This document shows, piece by piece, positions 32,593 to 42,108 of a stretch of 64,000 nt of DNA. How positions within the stretch are numbered: the stretch's first letter is position 1; every line of letters starts with the position of its first letter. The notes beneath the pieces were generated by a model. That model searched no databases. It was not told where the DNA came from and was given only the letters and a program-made list of their open reading frames with translations. Source of the DNA: DASYGT01 sp035999365 (lineage in GTDB: Bacteria; Actinomycetota; Actinomycetes; Mycobacteriales; Jatrophihabitantaceae); assembly GCA_035999365.1 (NCBI GenBank), contig DASYGT010000050.1, positions 192,119 through 256,118 on the forward strand, given 5' to 3'. A program made the position numbers and the translations under genes.

Positions 32593-32952
32593 ATGACCAA
32601 ACCAGTGATCGAACGTCCGGACGGCGAGGCACCAGCCGATCTGCAGATCGAGGACATCGTCGTGGGTGAGGGCGCCGAGGCCAAAGACGGTGACACGGTC
32701 GATGTGCATTACGTCGGGATCGAGTTCGACAGCGGCGAGGAATTCGACGCCTCGTGGAACCGTGGCGAGTCCATCGAGTTCCCGCTGCGCGGCTTGATCC
32801 AAGGCTGGCAGGAGGGCATCCCGGGCATGCGCGTCGGCGGTCGCCGTCAGCTGACGATCCCGCCGGAGAAGGCTTACGGACCGGCCGGCGCCGGGCACCG
32901 GCTGTCCGGGAAGACGCTGGTCTTCATGATCGACCTGCTCGGGGTGCGCTGA
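32593..32952 (+). CDS. FKBP-type peptidyl-prolyl isomerase
   Basis: 119 residues from ATG 32593. One FKBP domain: VVGEGAEAKDGDTVDVHYVGIEFDSGEEFDASW, FPLRGLIQGWQEGIPGMRVGGRRQLTIPPEKAYG and TLVFMIDLLGV. Tyr40, Asp52, Trp72 and Tyr95 of the active pocket are present. No signal peptide: a cytoplasmic prolyl isomerase that assists protein folding. Length is typical of actinobacterial single-domain FKBPs. Confidence 0.93.
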   Translation: MTKPVIERPDGEAPADLQIEDIVVGEGAEAKDGDTVDVHYVGIEFDSGEEFDASWNRGESIEFPLRGLIQGWQEGIPGMRVGGRRQLTIPPEKAYGPAGAGHRLSGKTLVFMIDLLGVR

Positions 32953-33048
32953 GCCAAACCCACGGGAGCGGGTGCGCCCCGCAACGCCTAGACTCGGACC
33001 GAAAGCAGCTCGTGAAGCCGTTCACAAGGTCGGGTGTCCGAGGACGCG

Positions 33049-34416
33049 ATGCCGGCCGAACGGACCCCTGCGCAGGACGGGAGGATGGCCGTGACAGCAC
33101 CTGGCACCGCCATCCGTCCGGAGGCGACGCCGGCCGATGAGCGGCGTTACGACGCCGACGTCATCGTCGTTGGCGCCGGGCCGTCCGGAAGTAGCGCGGC
33201 CTACTGGCTGGCCACGGCCGGGCTCGACGTGATCATGGTCGAGAAGACGTCATTCCCGCGCGAGAAGGTATGCGGCGACGGCCTCACGCCCCGCGGTACG
33301 CGCGCGCTGATCGACATGGGCATCGACGTCAGCACGGACGCAGGCTGGCTGCACAATCGTGGGCTGCGGGTGATCGGCGGTGGTCAGCGCCTGCATCTGG
33401 ACTGGCCCGAGCTCACCACGTTTCCTTCCTTCGGTCTGGTGCGACCCCGGGCCGACCTGGACGCGATGCTGGCTCGGCAGGCGACGAAGGCCGGGGCGGT
33501 GCTGCACGAGCAGATCACCGTCACCGAGCCCGTTCTCGATGCATCAGGGCGTGTCGTGGGCGTCACCGGCCGTAACGCCGATCGCGCCACGGTCGAGTAC
33601 CGCGCGCCCCTCGTGCTCGCCTGCGAAGGCGTCTCCGGCAAGCTCGGCCAACGGTTGGGCGTGCACCGCAACGAGAAGCGGCCGCTGGGCGTGGCGGTGC
33701 GGCGGTACTACACCAGCCCCAAGACCCACGACGACTACCTCGAGTCCTGGCTCGAGCTCTGGGACGGCCCGCCGAACGCCTCCAACCTGCTGCCCGGCTA
33801 CGGCTGGATCTTCGGCATGGGCGACGGCACGGTCAATGCCGGCCTGGGAGTGCTGAACTCCAGCGCCGGATTCCAGAAGACCGACTATCGCGGCATGTTG
33901 TCGGCCTGGCTGGACCACACTCCGGCGGAGTGGGGCCTGCGCGAGCAGAACGCCACCTGCCCGACCCGGGGCGCCGCCCTGCCGATGGGTTTCAACCGCA
34001 CACCGCACTACCTGCGCGGGCTGCTCCTCGTCGGCGATTCGGGAGGTTCGGTCAACCCGTTCAACGGCGAGGGCATCCCGTACGCGATGGAATCCGGGAA
34101 GTTCGCAGCTGAAGCGGTGGTGCAGGCGCTCGCCCGCCCGGACGGCCTGTCCCGCGAGCGTGCCCTGCAGGCCTACCCCGATCGCATGCGCACCGAGTGG
34201 GGTGCGTACTACCGGCTCGGCGCGGCATTCGTGCGGCTGATCGGCAATCCGAAGGTGATGCAGGCGTGCACCCGCCACGGCCTGCCGCACCCGGCGTTGA
34301 TGCGCTTCGTCCTGAAGCTACTTGCCAACCTCACCGACCCGACGAGCGTCTCGACCGCGGACATGTCAGACCGCGTCATCGCGGCCCTGACCCGGATCAC
34401 CCCGGCCGTCCGGTAA
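33049..34416 (+). CDS. Geranylgeranyl/menaquinone side-chain reductase
   Basis: 455 residues from ATG 33049 (GAGGACGCG upstream); GTG 33034 and ATG 33085 are other options. FAD-binding GxGxxG in DVIVVGAGPSGSSAAYWLA, then EKTSFPREKVCGDGLTPRG and LVGDSGGSVNPFNGEGIPYAMESG, the pattern of geranylgeranyl reductases. Next to nuoA, with a polyprenyl synthase after nuoN, it most likely saturates an isoprene unit of menaquinone, as MenJ (Rv0561c) does in mycobacteria. An archaeal-type role in lipid is unlikely. 66 bases separate it from nuoA. Confidence 0.87.
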   Translation: MPAERTPAQDGRMAVTAPGTAIRPEATPADERRYDADVIVVGAGPSGSSAAYWLATAGLDVIMVEKTSFPREKVCGDGLTPRGTRALIDMGIDVSTDAGWLHNRGLRVIGGGQRLHLDWPELTTFPSFGLVRPRADLDAMLARQATKAGAVLHEQITVTEPVLDASGRVVGVTGRNADRATVEYRAPLVLACEGVSGKLGQRLGVHRNEKRPLGVAVRRYYTSPKTHDDYLESWLELWDGPPNASNLLPGYGWIFGMGDGTVNAGLGVLNSSAGFQKTDYRGMLSAWLDHTPAEWGLREQNATCPTRGAALPMGFNRTPHYLRGLLLVGDSGGSVNPFNGEGIPYAMESGKFAAEAVVQALARPDGLSRERALQAYPDRMRTEWGAYYRLGAAFVRLIGNPKVMQACTRHGLPHPALMRFVLKLLANLTDPTSVSTADMSDRVIAALTRITPAVR

Positions 34417-34482
34417 CCGAGCAGCACCGTCTAGCCTGGCGATCGCGCTCGTCAGACGCCGAGAAAGGAGAACAGAGCCCCG

Positions 34483-34845
34483 ATGCTCGCGCCGTATCTG
34501 CCCATCGTGCTGCTGTTCGCGTTGGCCCTCGGCTTCGCGACCTTCTCCGTCGTCATCGCCCCGTTCATCGGGCCGCATCATTACAACAAGGCCAAACTGG
34601 ACTTCTACGAGTGCGGCATCGAACCCACACCCCAGCCGCTCGGCCCCAACCGCTTTCCGATCAAGTACTTCTTGACGGCGATGCTCTTCATCGTCTTCGA
34701 CATCGAGATCATCTTCTTGTATCCGTACGCCGTGGCGAACAAGGCACTCGGCCTGTTCGGACTCGTCGAGATCATCTTGTTCATCGTCACGGTGCTCGTC
34801 GCCTACGCCTATGTGTGGCGGCGCGGCGGGCTGGATTGGGACTGA
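34483..34845 (+). CDS. nuoA: NADH dehydrogenase I chain A
   Basis: 120 residues, three membrane helices, with AAAGGAG upstream of the ATG. The conserved loop YNKAKLDFYECGIEP and the second-helix acidic stretch FDIEIIFLYP are present. Membrane-arm subunit near the quinone site of complex I. First gene of the complete 14-gene operon; menaquinone is the expected electron acceptor. Gap to nuoB is 5 bases. Confidence 0.95.
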   Translation: MLAPYLPIVLLFALALGFATFSVVIAPFIGPHHYNKAKLDFYECGIEPTPQPLGPNRFPIKYFLTAMLFIVFDIEIIFLYPYAVANKALGLFGLVEIILFIVTVLVAYAYVWRRGGLDWD

Positions 34846-34850
34846 TAGTC

Positions 34851-35390
34851 ATGGGTCTCGAAGAGAAATTGCCCGACGGCGTGCTGCTGGCGAGCGTCGA
34901 GAAGCTCGTCAACTGGACGCGCAAGTCCTCGCTCTGGCCGGCGACCTTCGGTCTGGCCTGCTGTGCCATCGAGATGATGACCTTCGGCGCGCCGCGGTTC
35001 GACTCGGCGCGCTTCGGCATGGAGGTGTTCCGCGCGTCGCCGCGCCAGGCCGACCTAATGATCGTCGCCGGGCGGGTGAGCCAGAAGATGGCGCCCGTGC
35101 TCCGGCAGATCTACGACCAGATGCCCGAACCGCGCTGGGTCCTGGCGATGGGTGTCTGCGCCAGTTCGGGCGGGATGTTCAACAACTACGCGATCGTCCA
35201 GGGCGTCGATCACATCGTTCCGGTCGACATGTACCTGCCCGGGTGCCCACCCCGGCCCGAGATGCTCATCGACGCGGTGCTCAAGCTGCATCACAAGATC
35301 ATGAACGAGCCGCTGGGCCCGAAGCGCGCCAAGCGCCTCGAGGGGCAGAACGTCGAGCTCGTTCCGTCGAGCATCAAGTACGGACGCTGA
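34851..35390 (+). CDS. nuoB: NADH dehydrogenase I chain B
   Basis: 179 residues from ATG 34851. Carries cluster N2, the last in the chain: adjacent cysteines in FGLACCAIEMM, a third in GVCASSGGMF and a fourth in LPGCPPRPE. Forms the quinone pocket with NuoD. Short C-terminal tail (VELVPSSIKYGR). Position 2 of the operon. Confidence 0.97.
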   Translation: MGLEEKLPDGVLLASVEKLVNWTRKSSLWPATFGLACCAIEMMTFGAPRFDSARFGMEVFRASPRQADLMIVAGRVSQKMAPVLRQIYDQMPEPRWVLAMGVCASSGGMFNNYAIVQGVDHIVPVDMYLPGCPPRPEMLIDAVLKLHHKIMNEPLGPKRAKRLEGQNVELVPSSIKYGR

Positions 35391-35391
35391 C

Positions 35392-36144
35392 GTGGGCGGA
35401 CCAACGGAGCGGCCGGTGCCGGCGGATTCGGCGCCCGAGCAGCGTGCTGCGGACATCGAGGCCAAGACCGTGCAACCCGGCGCCTCACCCGATGCGCCCG
35501 CCCCGATCGCCCCCGGCGGCATGTTCGGGGTCACCGGCTCGGGCGACACGACGGGATTCGGCGGTCTGCGGCGCAACGAGTGGGTCGAGCCCGAGGCCGA
35601 GCGCCCCTACGGCGGCTACTTCGATGAGGTCGTCGACCTGCTGGCTGCCGCGTACCCTGCGTTCGGCGAAGCGGTGGTCAAGGTCGTCGTCGACCGCGGT
35701 GAACTGACCCTCCATCTGCGTCGGGAGCACCTCGTCGGCATCGCCGCTGCGCTCCGCAATGATCCGTCGTTGCGCTTCGAGCTGTGTTCGAGCGTCTCGG
35801 GTGTCGACTACCTCGGCCGCGACGAGGCCCGCCTGCATTCGGTATGCCACCTGACATCCATGACGTACCGCCGCAAGATCCGGCTTGAGGTCGCCGTCAC
35901 CGCGAAGGACCCACACGTACCGTCGCTGACGTCGCTGTATCCCACGGCCGACTGGCAGGAGCGGGAGACCTTCGACCTCTTCGGGATCATCTACGACGGC
36001 CACCCCGCGCTGACCCGCATCATGATGCCGGACGACTGGGACGGACATCCGCAACGCAAGGACTACCCGCTGGGCGGTATCCCGGTGCAGTACAAGGGCG
36101 CCACCATCCCGCCGCCGGACGAGCGGAGGGAGTACGGACGATGA
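35392..36144 (+). CDS. nuoC: NADH dehydrogenase I chain C
   Basis: 250 residues, GTG start one base after nuoB. A Pro/Ala-rich N-terminal extension of about 60 residues is typical of actinobacteria; the core FELCSSVSGVDYLG, HLTSMTYRRKIRLEV, DWQERETFDLFGIIYDGHPALTRIMMPDDWDGHPQRKDYPLGG is the 30-kDa subunit signature. Peripheral arm scaffold. Stop overlaps the nuoD start (ATGA). Confidence 0.96.
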   Translation: MGGPTERPVPADSAPEQRAADIEAKTVQPGASPDAPAPIAPGGMFGVTGSGDTTGFGGLRRNEWVEPEAERPYGGYFDEVVDLLAAAYPAFGEAVVKVVVDRGELTLHLRREHLVGIAAALRNDPSLRFELCSSVSGVDYLGRDEARLHSVCHLTSMTYRRKIRLEVAVTAKDPHVPSLTSLYPTADWQERETFDLFGIIYDGHPALTRIMMPDDWDGHPQRKDYPLGGIPVQYKGATIPPPDERREYGR

Positions 36145-37457
36145 GCAACGAGACGTACGCGCCGTCCCGGCGAACCACCGAGGGTCGCGTCTACAACTTG
36201 AGTGGCGGCGATTGGGACGCCGTCCTCGGCAACGAGGTGCACACCGACGAGCGGCTCGTGCTGAACATGGGGCCGCAGCACCCGTCTACGCACGGCGTGC
36301 TCCGCCTCGTTCTCGAACTCGAGGGCGAGACGGTCACCGACGCCCGGGTCGTAGTCGGCTACCTCCACACCGGTATCGAGAAGAATGCCGAGTTCCGTAA
36401 CTGGACGCAGGCAGTCACCTTCCTCACCCGCGCCGACTACCTGTCGCCGTTCTTCAACGAGTCGGTGTACTGCCTCGGCGTCGAGCGGCTGCTGGGCATC
36501 GAGGCGCCCGCCCGTGCCCAACTGATCCGCGTGCTCATGATGGAGATCAACCGGCTCTCCTCCCACTGGGTGTGGCTGGCCACCGGTGGCATGGAACTCG
36601 GCGCCCTCACTGCCATGACGAACGGCTTCCGCGCGCGCGAACGCTGCCTGGACGTCTTCGAGACGATCACCGGTCTTCGGATGAACCACGCCTTCGTGCG
36701 TCCGGGCGGGGTAGCGCAGGATCTGCCCGAGGGCTACGACGAGATGATCCGGCAATGGATCGTCGAGATGCGTCAGGAACTCGTCGGCGTCGACCGTCTG
36801 TTGCGCGGCCAGCCGATCTGGGTCAACCGGCTGAAGGACGTCGGCTGGATAGGGGTCGAGGGTTGCCTCGCACTCGGCATCACGGGTCCGCTGCTGCGCG
36901 CCGCCGGACTGCCGTGGGATCTCCGTAAGACCGAGCCCTACCTCGGATACGAGACGTTCGACTTCGAGGTCCCCACCGACGACCGCGGCGACTGCTGGTC
37001 ACGCTTTGTCGTCCGCGTCGCCGAGATGTGGGAGTCGCTCAAGATCGTCGAGCAGGTTCTCGACCGCCTCGAGCCAGGGCCGACGATGGTTGACGACCCG
37101 AAAATTGCGTGGCCGGCCAAGCTGTCGCTCGGCCCCGATGGCATGGGCAACTCACTCGAGCACGTGCAGCAGATCATGGGCACGTCGATGGAATCGCTCA
37201 TCCATCACTTCAAACTCGTCACCGAGGGTTTCCGCGTGCCGGCCGGCCAGGTCTATCAAGCGGTCGAATCCCCACGTGGCGAGCTCGGCGCGCACATCGT
37301 CAGCGACGGCGGCACGCGCCCCTACCGGGTTCACTTCCGCGAGCCGTCGTTCATCAACCTGCAGGGCACCGCGACGATGTCGATCGGCGGCATGATCGCC
37401 GACGTGATCGCCTCGGTCGCCTCCATCGACCCGGTGATGGGTGGCTGCGACCGATGA
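36141..37457 (+). CDS. nuoD: NADH dehydrogenase I chain D
   Basis: 438 residues. Hydrogenase-like large subunit that builds the quinone site: NMGPQHPSTHGVLRL near residue 41, GYLHTGIEKNAE, RVLMMEINRLSSHWVWL, EAPRGELGAHIVSDGGTRPYR (Glu-Ser-Pro-Arg form here) and the end DPVMGGCDR. The conserved His of HPSTHG and the Tyr of the quinone pocket are kept. Overlaps nuoE as ATGA. Confidence 0.97.
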   Translation: MSNETYAPSRRTTEGRVYNLSGGDWDAVLGNEVHTDERLVLNMGPQHPSTHGVLRLVLELEGETVTDARVVVGYLHTGIEKNAEFRNWTQAVTFLTRADYLSPFFNESVYCLGVERLLGIEAPARAQLIRVLMMEINRLSSHWVWLATGGMELGALTAMTNGFRARERCLDVFETITGLRMNHAFVRPGGVAQDLPEGYDEMIRQWIVEMRQELVGVDRLLRGQPIWVNRLKDVGWIGVEGCLALGITGPLLRAAGLPWDLRKTEPYLGYETFDFEVPTDDRGDCWSRFVVRVAEMWESLKIVEQVLDRLEPGPTMVDDPKIAWPAKLSLGPDGMGNSLEHVQQIMGTSMESLIHHFKLVTEGFRVPAGQVYQAVESPRGELGAHIVSDGGTRPYRVHFREPSFINLQGTATMSIGGMIADVIASVASIDPVMGGCDR

Positions 37458-38356
37458 CCGACACCCTGCCCACGAACGCCGAGGCCGGACGCCAGAACTT
37501 CCGGACCTCGGTGATCAATCTCGACAGGCCCGGCGATCCCTCGGTGTTCGGCGAGCGGGTCCGTGCCGATGCAGCCGAGCTGATCTCGCGTTACCCCGCT
37601 GGGCGCAGCCGCTCGGCGTTGCTGCCGATGCTGCATCTCGTGCAGTCCGAGCAGGGTTACGTCAGCCCGGACGGCATCGCGTTCTGCGCCGACCAACTCG
37701 GCCTCACCAAGGCCCAGGTGGCCGCCGTCGCCACCTTTTACACGATGTACAAGCGCAAGCCCACCGGTGAGTACCTCGTGAGCGTCTGCACGAACACGCT
37801 GTGCGGCATGCTCGGTGGCGACGAGATCTTCGCGGGCCTGCGCGAGACCCTTGGCGTGGGCGACAACGAGACGACGGCCGACGGTTCGATCACCCTTGAG
37901 CATGCCGAGTGCCTCGCTGCCTGCGACTACGCACCGGTGGTCACGGTGAACTACGAGTTCTTCGACAACCAGACGCCGGATTCAGCGCGGCGGATCGTCG
38001 CCGCGCTGCGTGACGGCGAGCGTCCGTCGCCGACTCGAGGCGCACCGATCTGCAGTTTCAAGCAGATCGAGCGGCAGATCGCGGGGTTCTTCGGCGACGA
38101 CGCATTCGCCCCCGAGTCGAACAGCAGCGGCGTTCCCACCGAGGTCGGCGTGAAGCTCGCCGTCGAGCGGGGGGAGTCGGCACCGTCCTACGCGGCGCGC
38201 AGCAGTGCCCCGTCGAGTGCAGAGCCACAGCGTGCAGCACCGAAGCGAGCCGCCAGGCGGCAGACCAGCGCGCACGACGCCCCGCTCACGACCTCAGCGC
38301 AGGCCGGCAAGCAGGACGCCGACGCCGACCTCTCGAACAACGGCAAGGAGGGCTGA
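37454..38356 (+). CDS. nuoE: NADH dehydrogenase I chain E with long tail
   Basis: 300 residues. [2Fe-2S] cluster N1a cysteines C112, C117 (VCTNTLC), C153 and C157 (ECLAAC); helix AVATFYTMY. The first 215 residues are ordinary; residues 216-300 are a low-complexity Ala/Ser/Arg-rich tail (RAAPKRAARR and the like) absent in many NuoE proteins though similar tails occur in actinobacteria. The tail may be disordered. Followed 3 bases later by nuoF. Confidence 0.95.
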   Translation: MTDTLPTNAEAGRQNFRTSVINLDRPGDPSVFGERVRADAAELISRYPAGRSRSALLPMLHLVQSEQGYVSPDGIAFCADQLGLTKAQVAAVATFYTMYKRKPTGEYLVSVCTNTLCGMLGGDEIFAGLRETLGVGDNETTADGSITLEHAECLAACDYAPVVTVNYEFFDNQTPDSARRIVAALRDGERPSPTRGAPICSFKQIERQIAGFFGDDAFAPESNSSGVPTEVGVKLAVERGESAPSYAARSSAPSSAEPQRAAPKRAARRQTSAHDAPLTTSAQAGKQDADADLSNNGKEG

Positions 38357-38359
38357 ACG

Positions 38360-39661
38360 GTGCCGCTGACCCCGGTCCTCACCAAGCGATTCGGCACCGA
38401 CCAGCCATGGAAGATCGAGAACTACGAGCGACTCGACGGCTACTCCGGCCTTCGCCAAGCGCTCACGATGGCGCCCGACGATCTGATCACGCTGATCAAG
38501 GACTCGAACCTGCGCGGCCGCGGCGGTGCTGGCTTCCCGACCGGCATGAAGTGGCAGTTCATTCCCCAAGGCGACGGCAAGCCGCATTACGTCGTCGTGA
38601 ACGCAGACGAGGGTGAGCCCGGCACATGTCGGGACCTGCCGCTGATGATGAACGATCCGCACGCGATGATCGAGGGGATCATCATCGCCTGCTACGCCGT
38701 TCGGGCCGAGCGTGCCTTCGTCTATATCCGCGGCGAGGCCGTACACGCCATCCGTCGGGTGAACTCCGCGGTTGAGCAGGCACGCGCCAAGGGCTACCTC
38801 GGCTCCAACGTCCTCGATTCCGGATTCGCGTGTGACATCACCGTGCATGCCGGGGCGGGTGCCTACATCTGCGGCGAAGAGACAGCGCTGCTCGATTCGC
38901 TCGAAGGCCGGCGCGGCCAGCCCCGCCTCAAGCCGCCATTCCCGGCAACGAACGGTCTGTACGACGCGCCGACCGTGGTGAACAACGTCGGCACCCTGGC
39001 GAGCGTGCCGTACATCGTTCTGGGCGGCTCGGACTGGTTCAAGGAGATGGGGCCGGAGGGATCGCCCGGACCGTGCATGTACTCGCTGTCCGGACGCGTG
39101 AAGAACCCAGGCCAGTACGAGGCCCCGATGGGCACGACGCTGCGCGAACTGCTCGACCTGGCGGGCGGTATGAGCCGTGGCAAGGAGCTCAAGTTCTGGA
39201 CGCCCGGCGGGTCGTCCACGCCGATGTTCACCCGCGATCACCTCGACACGCCGCTCGACTTCGACGCTGCGGTCAAAGCCGGGTCGATGAACGGGACGTC
39301 CGCAGTCATGGTCTTCGACGAGGACGACTGCGTCGTGCGTGCCGTGCGCAAGTGGAGCGAGTTCTACGAGCACGAGTCCTGCGGCAAGTGCACGCCGTGC
39401 CGTGAGGGCACTTACTGGTACGTCGGCATCTATGAGCGGCTCGAGGCCGGCCACGGCACCGCAGAGGATCTGGACACCTTGCTCGACCTGTCCGACAACA
39501 TTCTCGGCCGGTCGTTCTGCGCCTTGGGCGACGGCGCCACCAGCCCGGTGTCCTCGTCGATCCAGCACTTCCGCGACGAGTACCTGGCACACGTCGACGG
39601 ACGTGGCTGCCCGTTCGCGCCCTCGACGAGCGGCGCCCGCACTTTGGCAGGGGTGCACTGA
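38360..39661 (+). CDS. nuoF: NADH dehydrogenase I chain F
   Basis: 433 residues, GTG start. NADH- and FMN-binding subunit: LRGRGGAGFPTGMKW (51-65) for FMN, GAGAYICGEETALLDSLEG for NADH, and the N3 [4Fe-4S] cysteines C341, C344, C347 (ESCGKCTPC) plus Cys in SFCALGDG. Site of hydride entry. Its TGA shares a base with the nuoG ATG. Confidence 0.97.
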   Translation: MPLTPVLTKRFGTDQPWKIENYERLDGYSGLRQALTMAPDDLITLIKDSNLRGRGGAGFPTGMKWQFIPQGDGKPHYVVVNADEGEPGTCRDLPLMMNDPHAMIEGIIIACYAVRAERAFVYIRGEAVHAIRRVNSAVEQARAKGYLGSNVLDSGFACDITVHAGAGAYICGEETALLDSLEGRRGQPRLKPPFPATNGLYDAPTVVNNVGTLASVPYIVLGGSDWFKEMGPEGSPGPCMYSLSGRVKNPGQYEAPMGTTLRELLDLAGGMSRGKELKFWTPGGSSTPMFTRDHLDTPLDFDAAVKAGSMNGTSAVMVFDEDDCVVRAVRKWSEFYEHESCGKCTPCREGTYWYVGIYERLEAGHGTAEDLDTLLDLSDNILGRSFCALGDGATSPVSSSIQHFRDEYLAHVDGRGCPFAPSTSGARTLAGVH

Positions 39662-42108
39662 TGACGGCCACCGTGGATCCCGCTGCGAAGGAGGACCTCG
39701 TCACCGTCACGATTGACGGCATCGAGACCTCCGTGCCGAAGGGCACGCTGATCATCCGCGCCGCCGAGCAGCTGGGCATCGCAATCCCGCGGTTCTGCGA
39801 TCATCCGCTGCTCGAGCCCGCCGGTGCCTGCCGGCAGTGCCTCATCGAGGTCACCGACATGGGCAACGGTCGGGGGATGCCCAAGCCGGCGGCATCGTGC
39901 ACGACCACGGTGATGCCGGGGATGGTCGTCAAGACGCAGCTCACCTCGGTCGTCGCCGACAAGGCGCAGCAGGGCGTGATGGAAATGCTGCTCATCAACC
40001 ATCCACTGGACTGCCCGGTCTGCGACAAGGGCGGCGAATGCCCGCTGCAGAACCAGGCGATGAGCAACGGCCGCGCCGTGTCGCGTTTCCACGAGCCGAA
40101 GCGCACCTTCCCGAAGCCGATCGCGATCTCCTCCAATGTGCTGCTCGACCGTGAACGGTGCGTTCTGTGCCAGCGGTGCACACGCTTCTCCGAGCAGATC
40201 GCGGGTGACCCGTTCATCGACTTGCTCGAACGCGGCCCGCAGCAGCAGATCGGCACCTCCAGCGAGGTGCCGTTCCAGTCGTACTTCTCGGGCAACACCG
40301 TGCAGATCTGTCCGGTCGGTGCCCTCACCGGAGCCTCGTACCGCTTCCGTGCGCGCCCGTTCGACCTCATGTCCACGGACTCGGTGTGTGAACACTGCTC
40401 GTCGGGCTGCTCGCTGCGCTCGGACTGGCGCCGCAGCAAGGTCACCCGCCGACTGTCGGGCGACGATCCCGAGGTCAACGAGGAGTGGAACTGCGACAAG
40501 GGTCGCTGGGCGTTCCAGTACGCCACGCTGTCCGACCGCCTCACCACACCGCTGGTCCGCGACGACGCCGGCCGGCTCGTCGAGGCCAGCTGGCCGGATG
40601 CGCTGTCGCGTGCGGCCGCCGGGCTTCGTGAAGCCGTCGACCGCGGCGGGGTCGGTGTGCTGCCCGGGGGGCGGCTGACCGAAGAGGACGCCTACGGCTA
40701 CGCCAAATTTGCCCGCGTCGCCCTCGGCACCAATGACATCGACTACCGGTCGCGGCCCGGCAGCGCCGAGGAGCTGGCGTTCCTGGCCTCGCGCGTCGCG
40801 GGCGTGACGCCGCAGCACGTCTCCTACGCCTCGCTCGAGGCCGCGCCGGCCGTGCTGCTCGTCGGCTTCGAACCCGAGGACGAGTCACCGATCGTCTTCC
40901 TGCGGATGCGCAAGTCGACGCGCGCCGGCCGGATGGCGGTCTGGTCGATCGCGCCGTACGCATCGCTCGGATCCACAAAGCTGGACGCCAGGCTGATCCA
41001 GGCGCTGCCTGGCGGCGAGGCGTCCGTGCTGGGCGCGCTCGATGCTGCCGTCATCGATGCACTCGGCAAGTCGGGCGCCGTCATCCTCGTCGGCGAGCGT
41101 CTCGCCACGTCGCCCGGCGCGCTTACCGCGTCGGTTCAGCTCGCCGATCGCACCGGAGCCGCCCTCGCCTGGGTGCCCCGGCGGGCGGGCGAGCGCGGCG
41201 CGATCGACGCCGGCGCGCTGCCCAACCTGCTTCCGGGCGCACGGCCGGTTTCCGACGCCTCAGCCCGCGGCGAGGTCGAGCGGGTCTGGGGTACGACCCT
41301 CCCGGATGCGGCAGGACGCGACGCCGACGCCATCCTGGCGGCGGCCGCCGACGGCGCGCTTGCCGCCCTGGTTGTCGGTGGCGTCGAGCCCGCTGACTTC
41401 GCCGACCCAGCGCTGGCGGCCCGGGCCTTCGAACGGGCCGGGTTCATCGTGAGCTTGGAAGTGCGACGCAGCGCCGTCACGACGCATGCCGACGTGGTGC
41501 TGCCCGTTGCCCCCGCTGCCGAGAAGGCCGGCCGGTACGTCACCTGGGAAGGGCGCCGCCGCCCGTTCGACCTCACGATCACCAACGCGGGAGCGATGTC
41601 CGATGCGCGGGTGCTCACCGCACTGGCCGAGGAGCTCGACGTCGACCTGGGGCTGCCGTCGATCCAGATCGCACGGGCCGAGTTGATGGCGTTGTCGGCG
41701 ACGGGTGCACGATCTGCCGCACCGACAGTGGCGGCCGCGCCGGTCAGCGTGCCACCGGCCGGCTCAGCATTGCTCGCGACCTGGCCGGAACTCATCGATG
41801 CCGGTCGTATGCAGGACGGCGACGAACATCTCGCCGGCACCGGACGTCCAGCTCGAGCCGTCATGAGCGCGTCGACGGCCGCCGAGGTCGGTGTCGGCGC
41901 CGGAGCCAACGTCGCGCTCGCCAACGATCGCGGTGTGATGGTCTTTCCCGTCGTCATCGAGGACATGCCCGACCGCGTCGTGTGGGTACCCACCAACGCC
42001 CGCGATCGGGCTGTGCGAGCGACCCTGGCCGCAGGCCCCGGATCAGTCGTGCGATTGTCGGTCTCGGACGCACCGCCCGTCGTCGGCATCGCCGGAGGTG
42101 GATCGTGA
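39661..42108 (+). CDS. nuoG: NADH dehydrogenase I chain G
   Basis: 815 residues. N-terminal ferredoxin (PRFCDHPLLEPAGACRQCLIEV) for N1b, HPLDCPVCDKGGECPLQ and RCVLCQRCTRF...QICPVGAL for N4/N5 clusters. SVCEHCSSGCSLRSD with a later WNCDKGRW gives the four cysteines of the extra cluster N7, seen in only some bacteria. A degenerate molybdopterin oxidoreductase domain follows. Largest peripheral subunit, expected to conduct electrons from FMN towards NuoI. GTGA overlap with nuoH. Confidence 0.96.
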   Translation: MTATVDPAAKEDLVTVTIDGIETSVPKGTLIIRAAEQLGIAIPRFCDHPLLEPAGACRQCLIEVTDMGNGRGMPKPAASCTTTVMPGMVVKTQLTSVVADKAQQGVMEMLLINHPLDCPVCDKGGECPLQNQAMSNGRAVSRFHEPKRTFPKPIAISSNVLLDRERCVLCQRCTRFSEQIAGDPFIDLLERGPQQQIGTSSEVPFQSYFSGNTVQICPVGALTGASYRFRARPFDLMSTDSVCEHCSSGCSLRSDWRRSKVTRRLSGDDPEVNEEWNCDKGRWAFQYATLSDRLTTPLVRDDAGRLVEASWPDALSRAAAGLREAVDRGGVGVLPGGRLTEEDAYGYAKFARVALGTNDIDYRSRPGSAEELAFLASRVAGVTPQHVSYASLEAAPAVLLVGFEPEDESPIVFLRMRKSTRAGRMAVWSIAPYASLGSTKLDARLIQALPGGEASVLGALDAAVIDALGKSGAVILVGERLATSPGALTASVQLADRTGAALAWVPRRAGERGAIDAGALPNLLPGARPVSDASARGEVERVWGTTLPDAAGRDADAILAAAADGALAALVVGGVEPADFADPALAARAFERAGFIVSLEVRRSAVTTHADVVLPVAPAAEKAGRYVTWEGRRRPFDLTITNAGAMSDARVLTALAEELDVDLGLPSIQIARAELMALSATGARSAAPTVAAAPVSVPPAGSALLATWPELIDAGRMQDGDEHLAGTGRPARAVMSASTAAEVGVGAGANVALANDRGVMVFPVVIEDMPDRVVWVPTNARDRAVRATLAAGPGSVVRLSVSDAPPVVGIAGGGS

